Source of the DNA: Alphaproteobacteria bacterium
Lineage (GTDB): Bacteria > Pseudomonadota > Alphaproteobacteria > ATCC43930 > CGMCC-115725
Assembly (NCBI GenBank): GCA_030037055.1
Contig: JASHRZ010000594.1
Span: forward strand, 1-12,805
Direction: 5' to 3'
DNA length: 12,805 bases
Shown here: piece after piece, positions 5,825-12,532 of the stretch
Position numbering within the stretch: the stretch's first letter is position 1
Layout of the letters: every line of letters starts with the position of its first letter
Translations under genes and position numbers: made by a program
The notes under the pieces: model-generated
Databases searched by the model: none
Told to the model about the DNA's origin: nothing
The model's input: the letters and a program-made list of their open reading frames with translations, nothing else

Positions 5825-8179
5825 TTGAAGCGGTTGCGTCGTCACCGTCTCGGGCTCATCGTGGCGGCGGTTCTGATATCGGCGCCGGCCTGCGGCGGCT
5901 CGGCGCACGCCGCTCCGGCAGGGGTAAGCGGGTCGGTCGTCGACATCTCGGGCCACCCGCTTTCCGGGGTGGAAATCGAGCTGCGCAGCGCCGGCGGTGC
6001 TGCAATCGCTCATGCCCTCAGCGATGGACAAGGCCGGTTTACCCTCGGCCCGGTCGAGCCGGGCAGCTATGTGCTGGTGGGGCGCAAGACCGGCTTTACG
6101 CCCTTCACGGACTCTGTCGTCCTGCCGGCGGCACTGGACAAACCCGTGTCGCTGGCGCTGGTCCCGGAGGACCTGGAAACCGTCACCGTGCAGGCAGCTC
6201 GGCTCGGCGGGCCGGGCGTGTCGCCGGCCGGTGCCAACCAATACACGATAACGGTGCAGGACATCGACGCGCTGCCGGCGGGTGCCAACACCGCGCTCAC
6301 CGACGTGCTGGCGCAGATGCCCGGCGTCGCCATCGACCAGAACCAGCAGATCCACATCCGCAACACCGAAGGGCCGCAGTTCCAGTACCAGATCAACGGC
6401 GTGATGGTACCGCTGGATATCAACACCAACCCGCCCTTCCTGTCGATGATTAATCCGCTGTTCATCAAGCAGGTCAATCTGCTCGATGGCGTCCTGCCCG
6501 CGCGCTACAGCTACGCCACCGGCGGCGTCGTCGACATCGAGACGAAGGACGGCTGCCAGCAGCCCGGCGGCAGCGTCACGATCTATGGCGGACAGCGCGG
6601 AATGTTTCAGCCGAGCGTGCAATATGGCGGCTGTGCCGGCAGCTTCAGCTATTACCTCAGTACGCTCTACAGCCAGAGCGACACCGCCTTCAGCTCGGCC
6701 ACGCCGGGGCCGGATGCGATCCACGATTGGACCAATCAGGGGCAGAGCTTCGGCTTCTTTTCCTACGCGCTCGATGCCTCCACCACACTGAGCGTCATCG
6801 CCTCCGCCGCCGGCAGCAACAATCAGTTACCGAACGTGCCGAATTTGGCGCCGCAATTCACGCTGGCGGGGGCCGGGGTCCTACCGTCGTCTGAGATCAA
6901 TTCCTACCTCAATTTCCGGGATGTCCTCGCTATGGTCGCGCTCAAGGGCACGCCGGAACAGGATCTGTCATATCAGCTCGCCTATGCCGCGCATTCCATT
7001 TCCGAGAACTTCAGGCCCGACAATGCCGGCGAGCTCATCTACCAGGGCGTGGCGTCGACCGCCTCGCACAACGATCTCGACAACACGCTCGAAGGCGACC
7101 TCACATGGAAGCGCGGTGCCCACGCCCTCGGCACCGGCTTCTATCTCGGCGTCTACCGCGTGATCGCCGACGACAACTCGCTGGTCTTCCCCGTCGACGC
7201 CAGCGGCGCGCAGACCAGCAACGTGCCGATCTCGGTAATCAACAACACCCGGGCCACCAACGTCGTTTCTGGCCTCTATGTCAATGATCTCTGGCAGATC
7301 AACGACAAGCTGCGCGCCAATTTCGGCCTACGTTGGGACGATCTCACCGGCTTTACCAACCACCGTCAGACCGATCCGACCGCCAATCTCTCCTATCTCC
7401 TCACCCCTGACACGACGCTCCATGGCGGCTTTGCCCGTTACATGCAGGTGCCGAGCTTTCAGGGCATTTCCCCCACCGCCTCAGCCGCTTTCGCCGGCAC
7501 CAGCGCCGCGGGTCCCGCCGGCATCGCCACGCCGCTGGCGGAGGATGATTACGAATGGGATGTCGGCGTGGTCCAGCGCCTCGCCCCCGGTCTCACCCTC
7601 TCCGAGGACAATTTCTACGAAATCACGCACGACTATCTCGACACCGGGCAGTTCGGCGTCGTGCCGATCTTCGCCCCGTTCAACTACACGCATGGCTATA
7701 TCTGGGGCGGCGAGTTGGCAGTCAATTACAAGGGTGACCCGCTGTCCGGATACGCCAATCTGACGGTCGGCAGGAATATGCAGAGAGGCGTGTCGACCGG
7801 GCAGTTCAACTTTCCGCCGGCCGAGCTTGCCTTCATCGACAGCGAGTACATCGTGCTCGATCACCAGCCGCTCTACGGCGCTTCCGCCGGCGCCACCTAC
7901 GACTGGAAGCCCTACAGCTTCGGCGTTGACGCGATCTACAGCAGCGGCTTGCGCGCCGGCTTCGCTGACGAGCAGCCGCTGCCGACGGTCATTCAGGTCA
8001 ATCTCAGCGCGCAGCGCGCCTTCACGGTCCCGGGCGTCGGCGAGGTGGTCGACCGGCTCGTCCTGCTCAACATCTTCGACCGGGTGAATTTGATCCGGCC
8101 GTCGACCGGCATCGGCATCTTCCAATCGGCCTATGGTCCGCGCTTCACCATCTTCAACGCGCTGACCGTGCCGTTCTGA
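5825..8179 (+). CDS. TonB-dependent outer-membrane receptor with N-terminal carboxypeptidase-regulatory-like domain
   Basis: This 784-residue protein imports a ligand across the outer membrane using TonB energy. Visible order: signal peptide to about residue 29 (MKRLRRHR, hydrophobic stretch, SAHAAP); a carboxypeptidase-regulatory-like beta domain about 34-112 (SGSVVDISGHPLSGVEIELR, DGQGRFTLGPVEPGSYVL); a TonB-box-like LETVTVQA at 117-124; a plug about 137-240 (ITVQDIDALPAG, LTDVLAQMPGVAIDQ, YATGGVVDIETKDG); then a 22-strand-type barrel ending in TIFNALTVPF, with the terminal Phe typical of outer-membrane proteins. The length suits the family. Two cysteines early in the barrel (KDGCQQPGG and YGGCAGSF) could form a disulfide. 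A Fur-box-like operator lies upstream, and an iron permease pair converges on its 3' end, so an iron chelate is the likely ligand. The exact siderophore cannot be read from sequence. Confidence 0.9.
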   Translation: MKRLRRHRLGLIVAAVLISAPACGGSAHAAPAGVSGSVVDISGHPLSGVEIELRSAGGAAIAHALSDGQGRFTLGPVEPGSYVLVGRKTGFTPFTDSVVLPAALDKPVSLALVPEDLETVTVQAARLGGPGVSPAGANQYTITVQDIDALPAGANTALTDVLAQMPGVAIDQNQQIHIRNTEGPQFQYQINGVMVPLDINTNPPFLSMINPLFIKQVNLLDGVLPARYSYATGGVVDIETKDGCQQPGGSVTIYGGQRGMFQPSVQYGGCAGSFSYYLSTLYSQSDTAFSSATPGPDAIHDWTNQGQSFGFFSYALDASTTLSVIASAAGSNNQLPNVPNLAPQFTLAGAGVLPSSEINSYLNFRDVLAMVALKGTPEQDLSYQLAYAAHSISENFRPDNAGELIYQGVASTASHNDLDNTLEGDLTWKRGAHALGTGFYLGVYRVIADDNSLVFPVDASGAQTSNVPISVINNTRATNVVSGLYVNDLWQINDKLRANFGLRWDDLTGFTNHRQTDPTANLSYLLTPDTTLHGGFARYMQVPSFQGISPTASAAFAGTSAAGPAGIATPLAEDDYEWDVGVVQRLAPGLTLSEDNFYEITHDYLDTGQFGVVPIFAPFNYTHGYIWGGELAVNYKGDPLSGYANLTVGRNMQRGVSTGQFNFPPAELAFIDSEYIVLDHQPLYGASAGATYDWKPYSFGVDAIYSSGLRAGFADEQPLPTVIQVNLSAQRAFTVPGVGEVVDRLVLLNIFDRVNLIRPSTGIGIFQSAYGPRFTIFNALTVPF

Positions 8180-8236
8180 GGCAAGCGAGAAAAGCGCCGG
8201 CCGAGTCTCGGGACGGCCCTCAGTTGCTCCCAGGGG

Positions 8237-9088
8237 TCATGACGTCCCGTATCGCGCCGCCCGATCCTGTCCGCGCCTTGCAGGCGGTGCGTGTCCCAAG
8301 AGGCGCATCAGCGAGAAGATGACGATTAGAGTCGCGAGATAGAAGACGAGCTGAATGCCGGCGGGCTGCGCAGTGTAGCCGAGCAGGACGTGCAGAAGCT
8401 GGCCGGGCAGGCTTCTTTCGCTGAGCAGAGACGACGTGTCCCAGATATTGTTGCCGAGGGCCGGCAGGATATCGGCTTGCAGCAGGAAGGCGGCGCCTTG
8501 GGATGCCATTCCGGCCGCAATGAACAGAATGAGCCAACCGGTCACCGAAAAGAGATGGCGCATGGGAATGGCCAACAGGCCAAGATAAATGCCGGCCCCG
8601 GCGCCGACGCCCGCGGCAAGGCCAAGCGCCCCGCCGGCGACCATGCCCAAGGCGCTGCTGCCGCCGGCCGCGGCGACGCTGTAGAGGAACAGCACGACCT
8701 CCGAGCCTTCGCGCAGCACCGCGATGCCGGCGACCAGCGCCAGCGCATATAGCGGTCGCGCGCCTGCCAGCACCTCGCGGCCAACCCGCATCGCGTTCGC
8801 CGCCAATTCGCGCCCGTGCCGACTCATCCAGATATTGTGCCAGCCCAGCATGCATACTGCGGCGAACAGGATCGAGGCGTTGAACAGCTCCTGGCCGATG
8901 CCTTCCACCGCTGCCGCGATCTCGCCGGCGAAGCCGGCGACGAGAACCGCGCCGAGGACGCCGCTGGCGATGCCGCCAGCGATCCAGAGGTGGCGGCGCG
9001 GCACGCCGCGGCTCGCGGCGAGCACGATGCCGACAATGAGCGCGGCCTCGAGGACTTCGCGGAAAACGATGATCAAGGTCGCGAGCAT
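8237..9088 (-). CDS. FTR1-family iron permease (EfeU/FtrC-like)
   Basis: The 283-residue integral membrane protein carries both hallmark FTR1 motifs: REVLE at 10-14 and REGSE at 126-130, the RExxE type that binds ferric iron in the yeast Ftr1p and bacterial EfeU families. About seven hydrophobic segments are visible, and the length matches bacterial FTR1 proteins. It should move iron from periplasm to cytoplasm, handed over by the cupredoxin encoded 13 bases upstream in the same operon. No P19-like (FtrA) or polyferredoxin (FtrD) gene accompanies it, unlike the four-gene FtrABCD systems of Bordetella and Brucella, and no EfeB peroxidase is present. It converges with the receptor gene, leaving 57 bases between the two stops. 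Transcription probably starts before the cupredoxin under the Fur-box-like operator at 9463-9483. Confidence 0.92.
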   Translation of the reverse strand: MLATLIIVFREVLEAALIVGIVLAASRGVPRRHLWIAGGIASGVLGAVLVAGFAGEIAAAVEGIGQELFNASILFAAVCMLGWHNIWMSRHGRELAANAMRVGREVLAGARPLYALALVAGIAVLREGSEVVLFLYSVAAAGGSSALGMVAGGALGLAAGVGAGAGIYLGLLAIPMRHLFSVTGWLILFIAAGMASQGAAFLLQADILPALGNNIWDTSSLLSERSLPGQLLHVLLGYTAQPAGIQLVFYLATLIVIFSLMRLLGHAPPARRGQDRAARYGTS

Positions 9089-9101
9089 GGCAGAGTCCGG
9101 G

Positions 9102-9428
9102 TTATTTCACGACGAGATGGCCGCGGGTGCCGGGATGGAAATCGTCGAAGAATTCATAGCTGCCGGGAGCCAACGGACCGACAAAGACCGTGATCTCGCC
9201 GCCGGGCTGAACGACTTTCTCGCGATGGAAGTCGACGCTCTCGAATTCCGAGGTGGTTCGGTCCTGATTGCGGACAATGAGCTTGACCTTTGTTCCCGCT
9301 GGAATTTCCACGGTTTCGGGAACGAAATGATGGTCCTTGATGGCGATGATCACTTGGGCATCATCGGCCAAAGCGGGCATCGCGCCGAGGATTGCCATGA
9401 GCGCCGCACCCACGGTTAGGTGATTCAT
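9102..9428 (-). CDS. periplasmic cupredoxin-domain protein (FtrB/EfeO-cupredoxin-like)
   Basis: The 108-residue protein has a signal peptide cleaved after about Ala21 (ILGAMPALA before DDAQ), leaving one small cupredoxin domain: IIAIKDHHFVPETVEIPAGT, KVKLIVRNQDRTTSEFES, FHREKVVQPGGEITVFVG, SYEFFDDFHPGTRGHLVV. The last segment, where a type-1 copper site would have its Cys, reads FFDDFHPGT; the mature protein has no cysteine and no methionine. Candidate metal ligands are His33, His34, Glu61, Glu63, His68, Glu70, Asp96 and His98. This is the pattern of FtrB and of the EfeO cupredoxin domain, which serve FTR1 permeases rather than carrying out plain electron transfer. It is the first gene of the pair with the FTR1 permease and starts 34 bases past a Fur-box-like operator. 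The start has no strong ribosome site. Confidence 0.88.
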   Translation of the reverse strand: MNHLTVGAALMAILGAMPALADDAQVIIAIKDHHFVPETVEIPAGTKVKLIVRNQDRTTSEFESVDFHREKVVQPGGEITVFVGPLAPGSYEFFDDFHPGTRGHLVVK

Positions 9429-9462
9429 GGGATATTATTGCCCTGTTCTAGGATGTAGGTGT

Positions 9463-9483
9463 AATTGCGAACCATTCGCAATT
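9463..9483 (-). promoter_or_regulatory. Fur-box-like palindrome upstream of cupredoxin/FTR1 genes
   Basis: A 21-base inverted repeat centred on C9473, with nine of ten pairs matching and nine-base outer arms AATTGCGAA and TTCGCAATT. Its core TGCGAACCATTCGCA (9466-9480) differs from the copy before the receptor (5758-5778) at only two positions. It ends 34 bases before the cupredoxin start and lies just beyond the 3' end of the binding-protein gene. Iron-dependent repression by a Fur-type regulator is the likely role; the exact regulator is inferred. Confidence 0.72.
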
Positions 9484-9570
9484 TATCGCCCATGCCTAGA
9501 TCGGGGGCAAGGGAAAATCGCGGCAATGTGCTGATGCAGTTTCGCCGAGGCCATGATCGTCCCGCCATGG

Positions 9571-10365
9571 CTATCCGGACGCGCCGGCCCAGCGCTCGAT
9601 GATCGCCTGCAACGCGGCCAGGCCGTCGGTGAGCGCCGCCGGCCCCGGCTGCAGGATCAGCGGCGATTTAATCTCGAACATCGCGCCGTCGCGTACCGCC
9701 GGCACGGCCGCGAAGCCGGGCCGGGCGCTCACCCGCTCCGGCCGGAACTTCTTGCCGCACCAGGAGCCGATGATCACATCGGGCCGGCGGGCGACCACTT
9801 CCGCGTCGCCGACGATGCGATCCTTCGCCGCGCCTTGGCGGGCGCGATCAGCAAAGATGTCGATGCCGCCGGCGCAGTCGATCAGCTCGGACACCCAGCC
9901 GATACCCGCGATGAGCGGCGCGTCCCATTCCTCGAAGAAGACCCGCGGATGCCGGGCGAGGCCCTCGCCGCGCCGGCGCGCCGCGGCAAGGCCGGACTCG
10001 AGACTGTCGACAAGCCGGGTTGCCCGCTTCTCGGCCCCAACCATGGCGCCGACAAAGCGGATCATGTCGAGAATGCCGGCGAGGCTGCGCTGGTTGAAGC
10101 CATGCACCGCAATGCCGCGGCGGAGAAGCTCGGCGACGATGTCCGCCTGCAGATCCGAGAACGCGAGGACGAGATCCGGCGCCAGCGCCAGGATCTTGCC
10201 GATATCCGCCGAGGTGAAGGCGCTCACCCGCGGCTTCTCGCGTCGCGCCTGGGGCGGCCGGACGACATAGCCGGAAATGCCGACGATACGCTCCTGCTCG
10301 CCGAGGAGGTAGAGCGTCTCGACCGTTTCCTCGGTCAGGCAGACGATCCGTCGGGGCGGGAACAT
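9571..10365 (-). CDS. BtuF/FepB-type substrate-binding-fold protein without signal peptide
   Basis: This 264-residue protein resembles the periplasmic binding fold used for cobalamin and ferric chelates (BtuF/FepB superfamily), usually annotated as cobalamin-binding protein. Visible landmarks: RRIVCLTEETVETLYLLGEQ, RIVGISGYVV, KILALAPDLVLAFSDLQADI, GIAVHGFNQRSLAGILDMI in the first lobe; PRVFFEEWDAPLIAGIGWVS, GGIDIFAD, RRPDVIIGSWCGKKF, PGPAALTDGLAALQAIIERW in the second. It starts MFPPRRIVCL with no hydrophobic leader, and no ABC permease or ATPase gene is near. An alternative ATG at 10375 is out of frame. It may act in the cytoplasm, or a partner transporter lies elsewhere. Only 15 bases separate it from the preceding VOC gene, so it is probably the last gene of the operon starting at the cupin. 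Ligand identity is unproven. Confidence 0.75.
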   Translation of the reverse strand: MFPPRRIVCLTEETVETLYLLGEQERIVGISGYVVRPPQARREKPRVSAFTSADIGKILALAPDLVLAFSDLQADIVAELLRRGIAVHGFNQRSLAGILDMIRFVGAMVGAEKRATRLVDSLESGLAAARRRGEGLARHPRVFFEEWDAPLIAGIGWVSELIDCAGGIDIFADRARQGAAKDRIVGDAEVVARRPDVIIGSWCGKKFRPERVSARPGFAAVPAVRDGAMFEIKSPLILQPGPAALTDGLAALQAIIERWAGASG

Positions 10366-10380
10366 CGGCGGGCATCCTGC

Positions 10381-11157
10381 TCAGCGCTCGCCCACCAACA
10401 GCAGCCGCGTGCCGCAGACGATGACCCGATCGCCCAGGACGGGGCAGGAGCGCCTTCGCGCTTCGGCAAGGATGGGCGCCGGATCGGCTACGGCGATGTC
10501 GAGCCCTCCGAGACCTTCGCCGCGTCCGTCGGTTGCGGCGACGAAGCGCAGCCGGCCGAAATCGAGCGCGATTTCCGGCGCGCCGGCCGGCCCCCGCGTC
10601 ACCGCGCGCTCCAGCACTGCGCCCCAGCGCCGGGCAAGCGCTTCGGGATCGGCGCTTTGCAGCTCCGCCGCGAGCAGTGCGCGAGCCGTCTGGGTGCGGA
10701 TGAAATCCTGCCAATGCGGCCCGGCGGGGTGGTAGGGACCGTCGAGCCGCGCGCCACCTGTCGTGTGATTGAGCTCGAGCATGGCGCCGCCGGTGTCGCG
10801 GGGATGGAGCTGCAGGCCGATATAATTGTCATAGTGCAGCGGATTGGCGATGCGCACGCCGATCTCCGCGAGATGCCGGCGCCGGCGCTCGATATCATCG
10901 CAATCGATGATCACCATATAGCCGCCGGCGCCGCGGCGCCGCTCCAGATAGCGGCCGGCGGCGGTGCCGGGCCGGGTCGGCGCCACCACTTCGAGAAAGC
11001 TATGGCCGAGCGGCACCAGCGCGTTGACGAGCCCATAGCGCGCGACATTGCCGTCGCGGTAGCAGACCGCAAGGCCGAGGATCTGGGCGAGATCAGCGAC
11101 GGCCGGCTCGAGCGCTTCAGCCACCAGGCAGATCTGGCGCAGGCGCAGATAGCCCAT
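10381..11157 (-). CDS. VOC-family (glyoxalase-like domain) protein
   Basis: The 258-residue protein opens MGYLRLRQICLVAEALEPAV, then AQILGLAVCYRDGNVARYGL, VPLGHSFLEVVAPTRPGT, YMVIIDCDDIERRRRHLAEI, IGLQLHPRDTGGAMLELNHT and a C-terminal half ending VIVCGTRLLLVGER. This is the pattern of the vicinal-oxygen-chelate fold, closest to the Glyoxalase-like group rather than to a named enzyme. Candidate metal ligands include the Glu of SFLEVV and the Glu of MLELNH, but I cannot assign a complete site. The frame is open further upstream; the ATG at 11157 is chosen because it follows the crotonase stop by one base (TGAGATG) and has the purine-rich AGGGGGCG ahead of it. That spacing implies translational coupling. 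The substrate is unknown; a CoA thioester or a product of the crotonase is a guess from position. Confidence 0.78.
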   Translation of the reverse strand: MGYLRLRQICLVAEALEPAVADLAQILGLAVCYRDGNVARYGLVNALVPLGHSFLEVVAPTRPGTAAGRYLERRRGAGGYMVIIDCDDIERRRRHLAEIGVRIANPLHYDNYIGLQLHPRDTGGAMLELNHTTGGARLDGPYHPAGPHWQDFIRTQTARALLAAELQSADPEALARRWGAVLERAVTRGPAGAPEIALDFGRLRFVAATDGRGEGLGGLDIAVADPAPILAEARRRSCPVLGDRVIVCGTRLLLVGER

Positions 11158-11158
11158 C

Positions 11159-11950
11159 TCAGCGCCCCCTGAACACGGGCGGGCGCTTCTCGACGAAGGC
11201 GGCGGCGGCCTCGCGGTGATCCTCGGTCTCGGTGCAGCGGATGTGGCGCAGTGCCTCGGCATCCATCACCTCGGCAAGCCCGGCGCGCTCGGCGAGGTTC
11301 ATGTTCTGCTTGATGTAGCCAAGCGTGACGCGGGGCCCTTGCGCCAGCGAGGATGCCAAGGCGCGCGTCTCGGCCTGGAGCGCATCCTCGGCGACGACGC
11401 GGTTGACGAGGCCGAGCGCCAGCGCCTCGGCGGCGCCGAGCACCGGCGCGGTGAGATAGAGCTCGCGCGCCTTGGCGGGGCCGACGAGGCGGGTCAAGAA
11501 CCAGCTCCCGCCGAAATCGCCGGAGAGCGCCACTTTGGCGAAAGCGGTGGTGAGGCGCAGCGTTTCGCCGGCGATGCGCAGATCGCAGGCGAGCGCCAGC
11601 GATAGGCCGGCGCCGGCGACCGGCCCCCGCAGCATGGCGATGGTCGGCTTCGGGATCTCGTGCAGCAGGCGTGAGACCTCCATCCGCCGGCGCAGATCCT
11701 GAACGCGCTCGTCGAAGCCGGCCTTGCTCGCGCCGCGCTCGGCCATCGCCTTGACGTCGCCGCCGGCGCAGAAGCCGCGCCCGGCGCCAGTCAGGACGAC
11801 GACGCCGATGGCGGGATCGGCGGCGGCGCGGCCGAGCGCGTCGAAGAGACGCTGCAGCATCTCGGTATTGAGCGCATTGAGCCGGTCCGGACGGTTCATC
11901 GTGAGCGTGAGCACGCCGTCCTCGAGCGTTTCCAGCAGCGCGCGATCCAT
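11159..11950 (-). CDS. enoyl-CoA hydratase/isomerase (crotonase) family protein, probable isomerase
   Basis: The 263-residue length suits a single-domain crotonase. The CoA and oxyanion-hole landmarks are present: MNRPDRLNALN near residue 18, VLTGAGRGFCAGGDVKAM (52-69), and PVAGAGLSLALACDLRIAG (110-128). Aligned by eye with rat enoyl-CoA hydratase, the first catalytic glutamate is Ser117 and the second is Phe137, so simple hydration of enoyl-CoA is unlikely. Asp145 in AKVALSGDFGGSWFLTRLVG falls where dienoyl-CoA isomerase keeps its catalytic Asp in AADVGT and where PaaG has PDTGG, so double-bond isomerisation or ring chemistry is more likely. The C-terminus (HIRCTETEDHREAAAAFVEK, then RPPVFRGR) is the usual crotonase ending. 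It follows the cupin gene by 45 bases and is coupled to the VOC gene. The exact substrate is unknown. Confidence 0.88.
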   Translation of the reverse strand: MDRALLETLEDGVLTLTMNRPDRLNALNTEMLQRLFDALGRAAADPAIGVVVLTGAGRGFCAGGDVKAMAERGASKAGFDERVQDLRRRMEVSRLLHEIPKPTIAMLRGPVAGAGLSLALACDLRIAGETLRLTTAFAKVALSGDFGGSWFLTRLVGPAKARELYLTAPVLGAAEALALGLVNRVVAEDALQAETRALASSLAQGPRVTLGYIKQNMNLAERAGLAEVMDAEALRHIRCTETEDHREAAAAFVEKRPPVFRGR

Positions 11951-11995
11951 CTCTGCCTCGTCGTTGCGGTCGTGATAGAGGCGGCGCGGCGCCTT

Positions 11996-12421
11996 CTATT
12001 TGGCGGCGGCCGGCTCGGTGCGCCTGGCCGCGGCGGGAGCGGCGGTCTCGACCGTCTCGAAGCTGCCGGGCAGGGTGATCTCGATGAGCTCGAGGTCGTC
12101 GGAATGGTCGAGCTCGGCATGGCCGATGCCCGGCGGCTGGTGGACGCAGCTGCCGGGCTCGGCGACGACCGCGCCGACGCCCTCATAGTCGAACTTCACC
12201 CAGCCCTTGAGCACATAATACATCTGGAAGTCGAGATGGTGCCGGTGCCAGCCGAAGCCCCCGTGCTGGCCGGGCTTGGCGCGGACAATATGCGCCATGG
12301 CCTTGCCGCCCGTTGCCGCCGCGATGCCGAGATCGCGGTACTCAAAGCAGGAGCGCAGCCCGCCATCTTTAAAGACGGCGTCCTTGGCATGCGCGGCGGA
12401 GAATTTCATCGTATCGCCCAT
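11996..12421 (-). CDS. single-domain cupin protein
   Basis: The 141-residue protein has one conserved beta-barrel cupin domain. Motif 1 is PGQHGGFGWHRHHLDFQMYY, followed by VLKGWVKF, with metal-ligand candidates His59, His61 or His62 and Gln66; motif 2 is EPGSCVHQPPGIGHAEL with His101. Such small cupins bind a metal and may be dioxygenases, isomerases or sensors; nothing here decides between them. The last 20 residues (Ala-, Pro- and Lys-rich) look like a flexible tail. I start it at ATG 12421 rather than ATG 12442 because GGAGGAGAG lies four bases before the former. It is the first gene of a same-strand run with the crotonase, VOC and binding-protein genes. Confidence 0.85.
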   Translation of the reverse strand: MGDTMKFSAAHAKDAVFKDGGLRSCFEYRDLGIAAATGGKAMAHIVRAKPGQHGGFGWHRHHLDFQMYYVLKGWVKFDYEGVGAVVAEPGSCVHQPPGIGHAELDHSDDLELIEITLPGSFETVETAAPAAARRTEPAAAK

Positions 12422-12425
12422 GGCG

Positions 12426-12434
12426 CTCTCCTCC
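12426..12434 (-). promoter_or_regulatory. ribosome binding site that fixes the cupin start
   Basis: On the minus strand GGAGGAGAG stands four bases before ATG 12421. It would lie inside the coding region if the upstream ATG at 12442 were used, so the shorter protein is preferred. Confidence 0.7.
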
Positions 12435-12532
12435 CAGGACAAGCACGGCCATTCTAGGGTCCGCGCTCGAAGGCGCCAATAGGCGGCACGATGGACAAGA
12501 CGGGCTCTACGATCGTCCGCGCGCCGTTCGCG

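Noticed and set aside
5699..6724. Minus-strand open frame opposite the start of the TonB-dependent receptor
   Set aside because: The plus-strand receptor has signal peptide, TonB box and plug motifs, while the opposite frame has no recognisable feature and covers the Fur-like operator.
8180..8236. Possible bidirectional terminator between the converging receptor and FTR1 genes
   Set aside because: Only short arms (CCGA/TCGG, or GGCCG/CGGCC with a long loop) and no T tract on either side, so too weak to annotate.
9553..11172. 539-codon plus-strand open frame opposite the binding-protein and VOC genes
   Set aside because: It is antisense to two recognisable genes, is rich in Arg, Asp and Ala with no motif, and its length is expected in GC-rich DNA.
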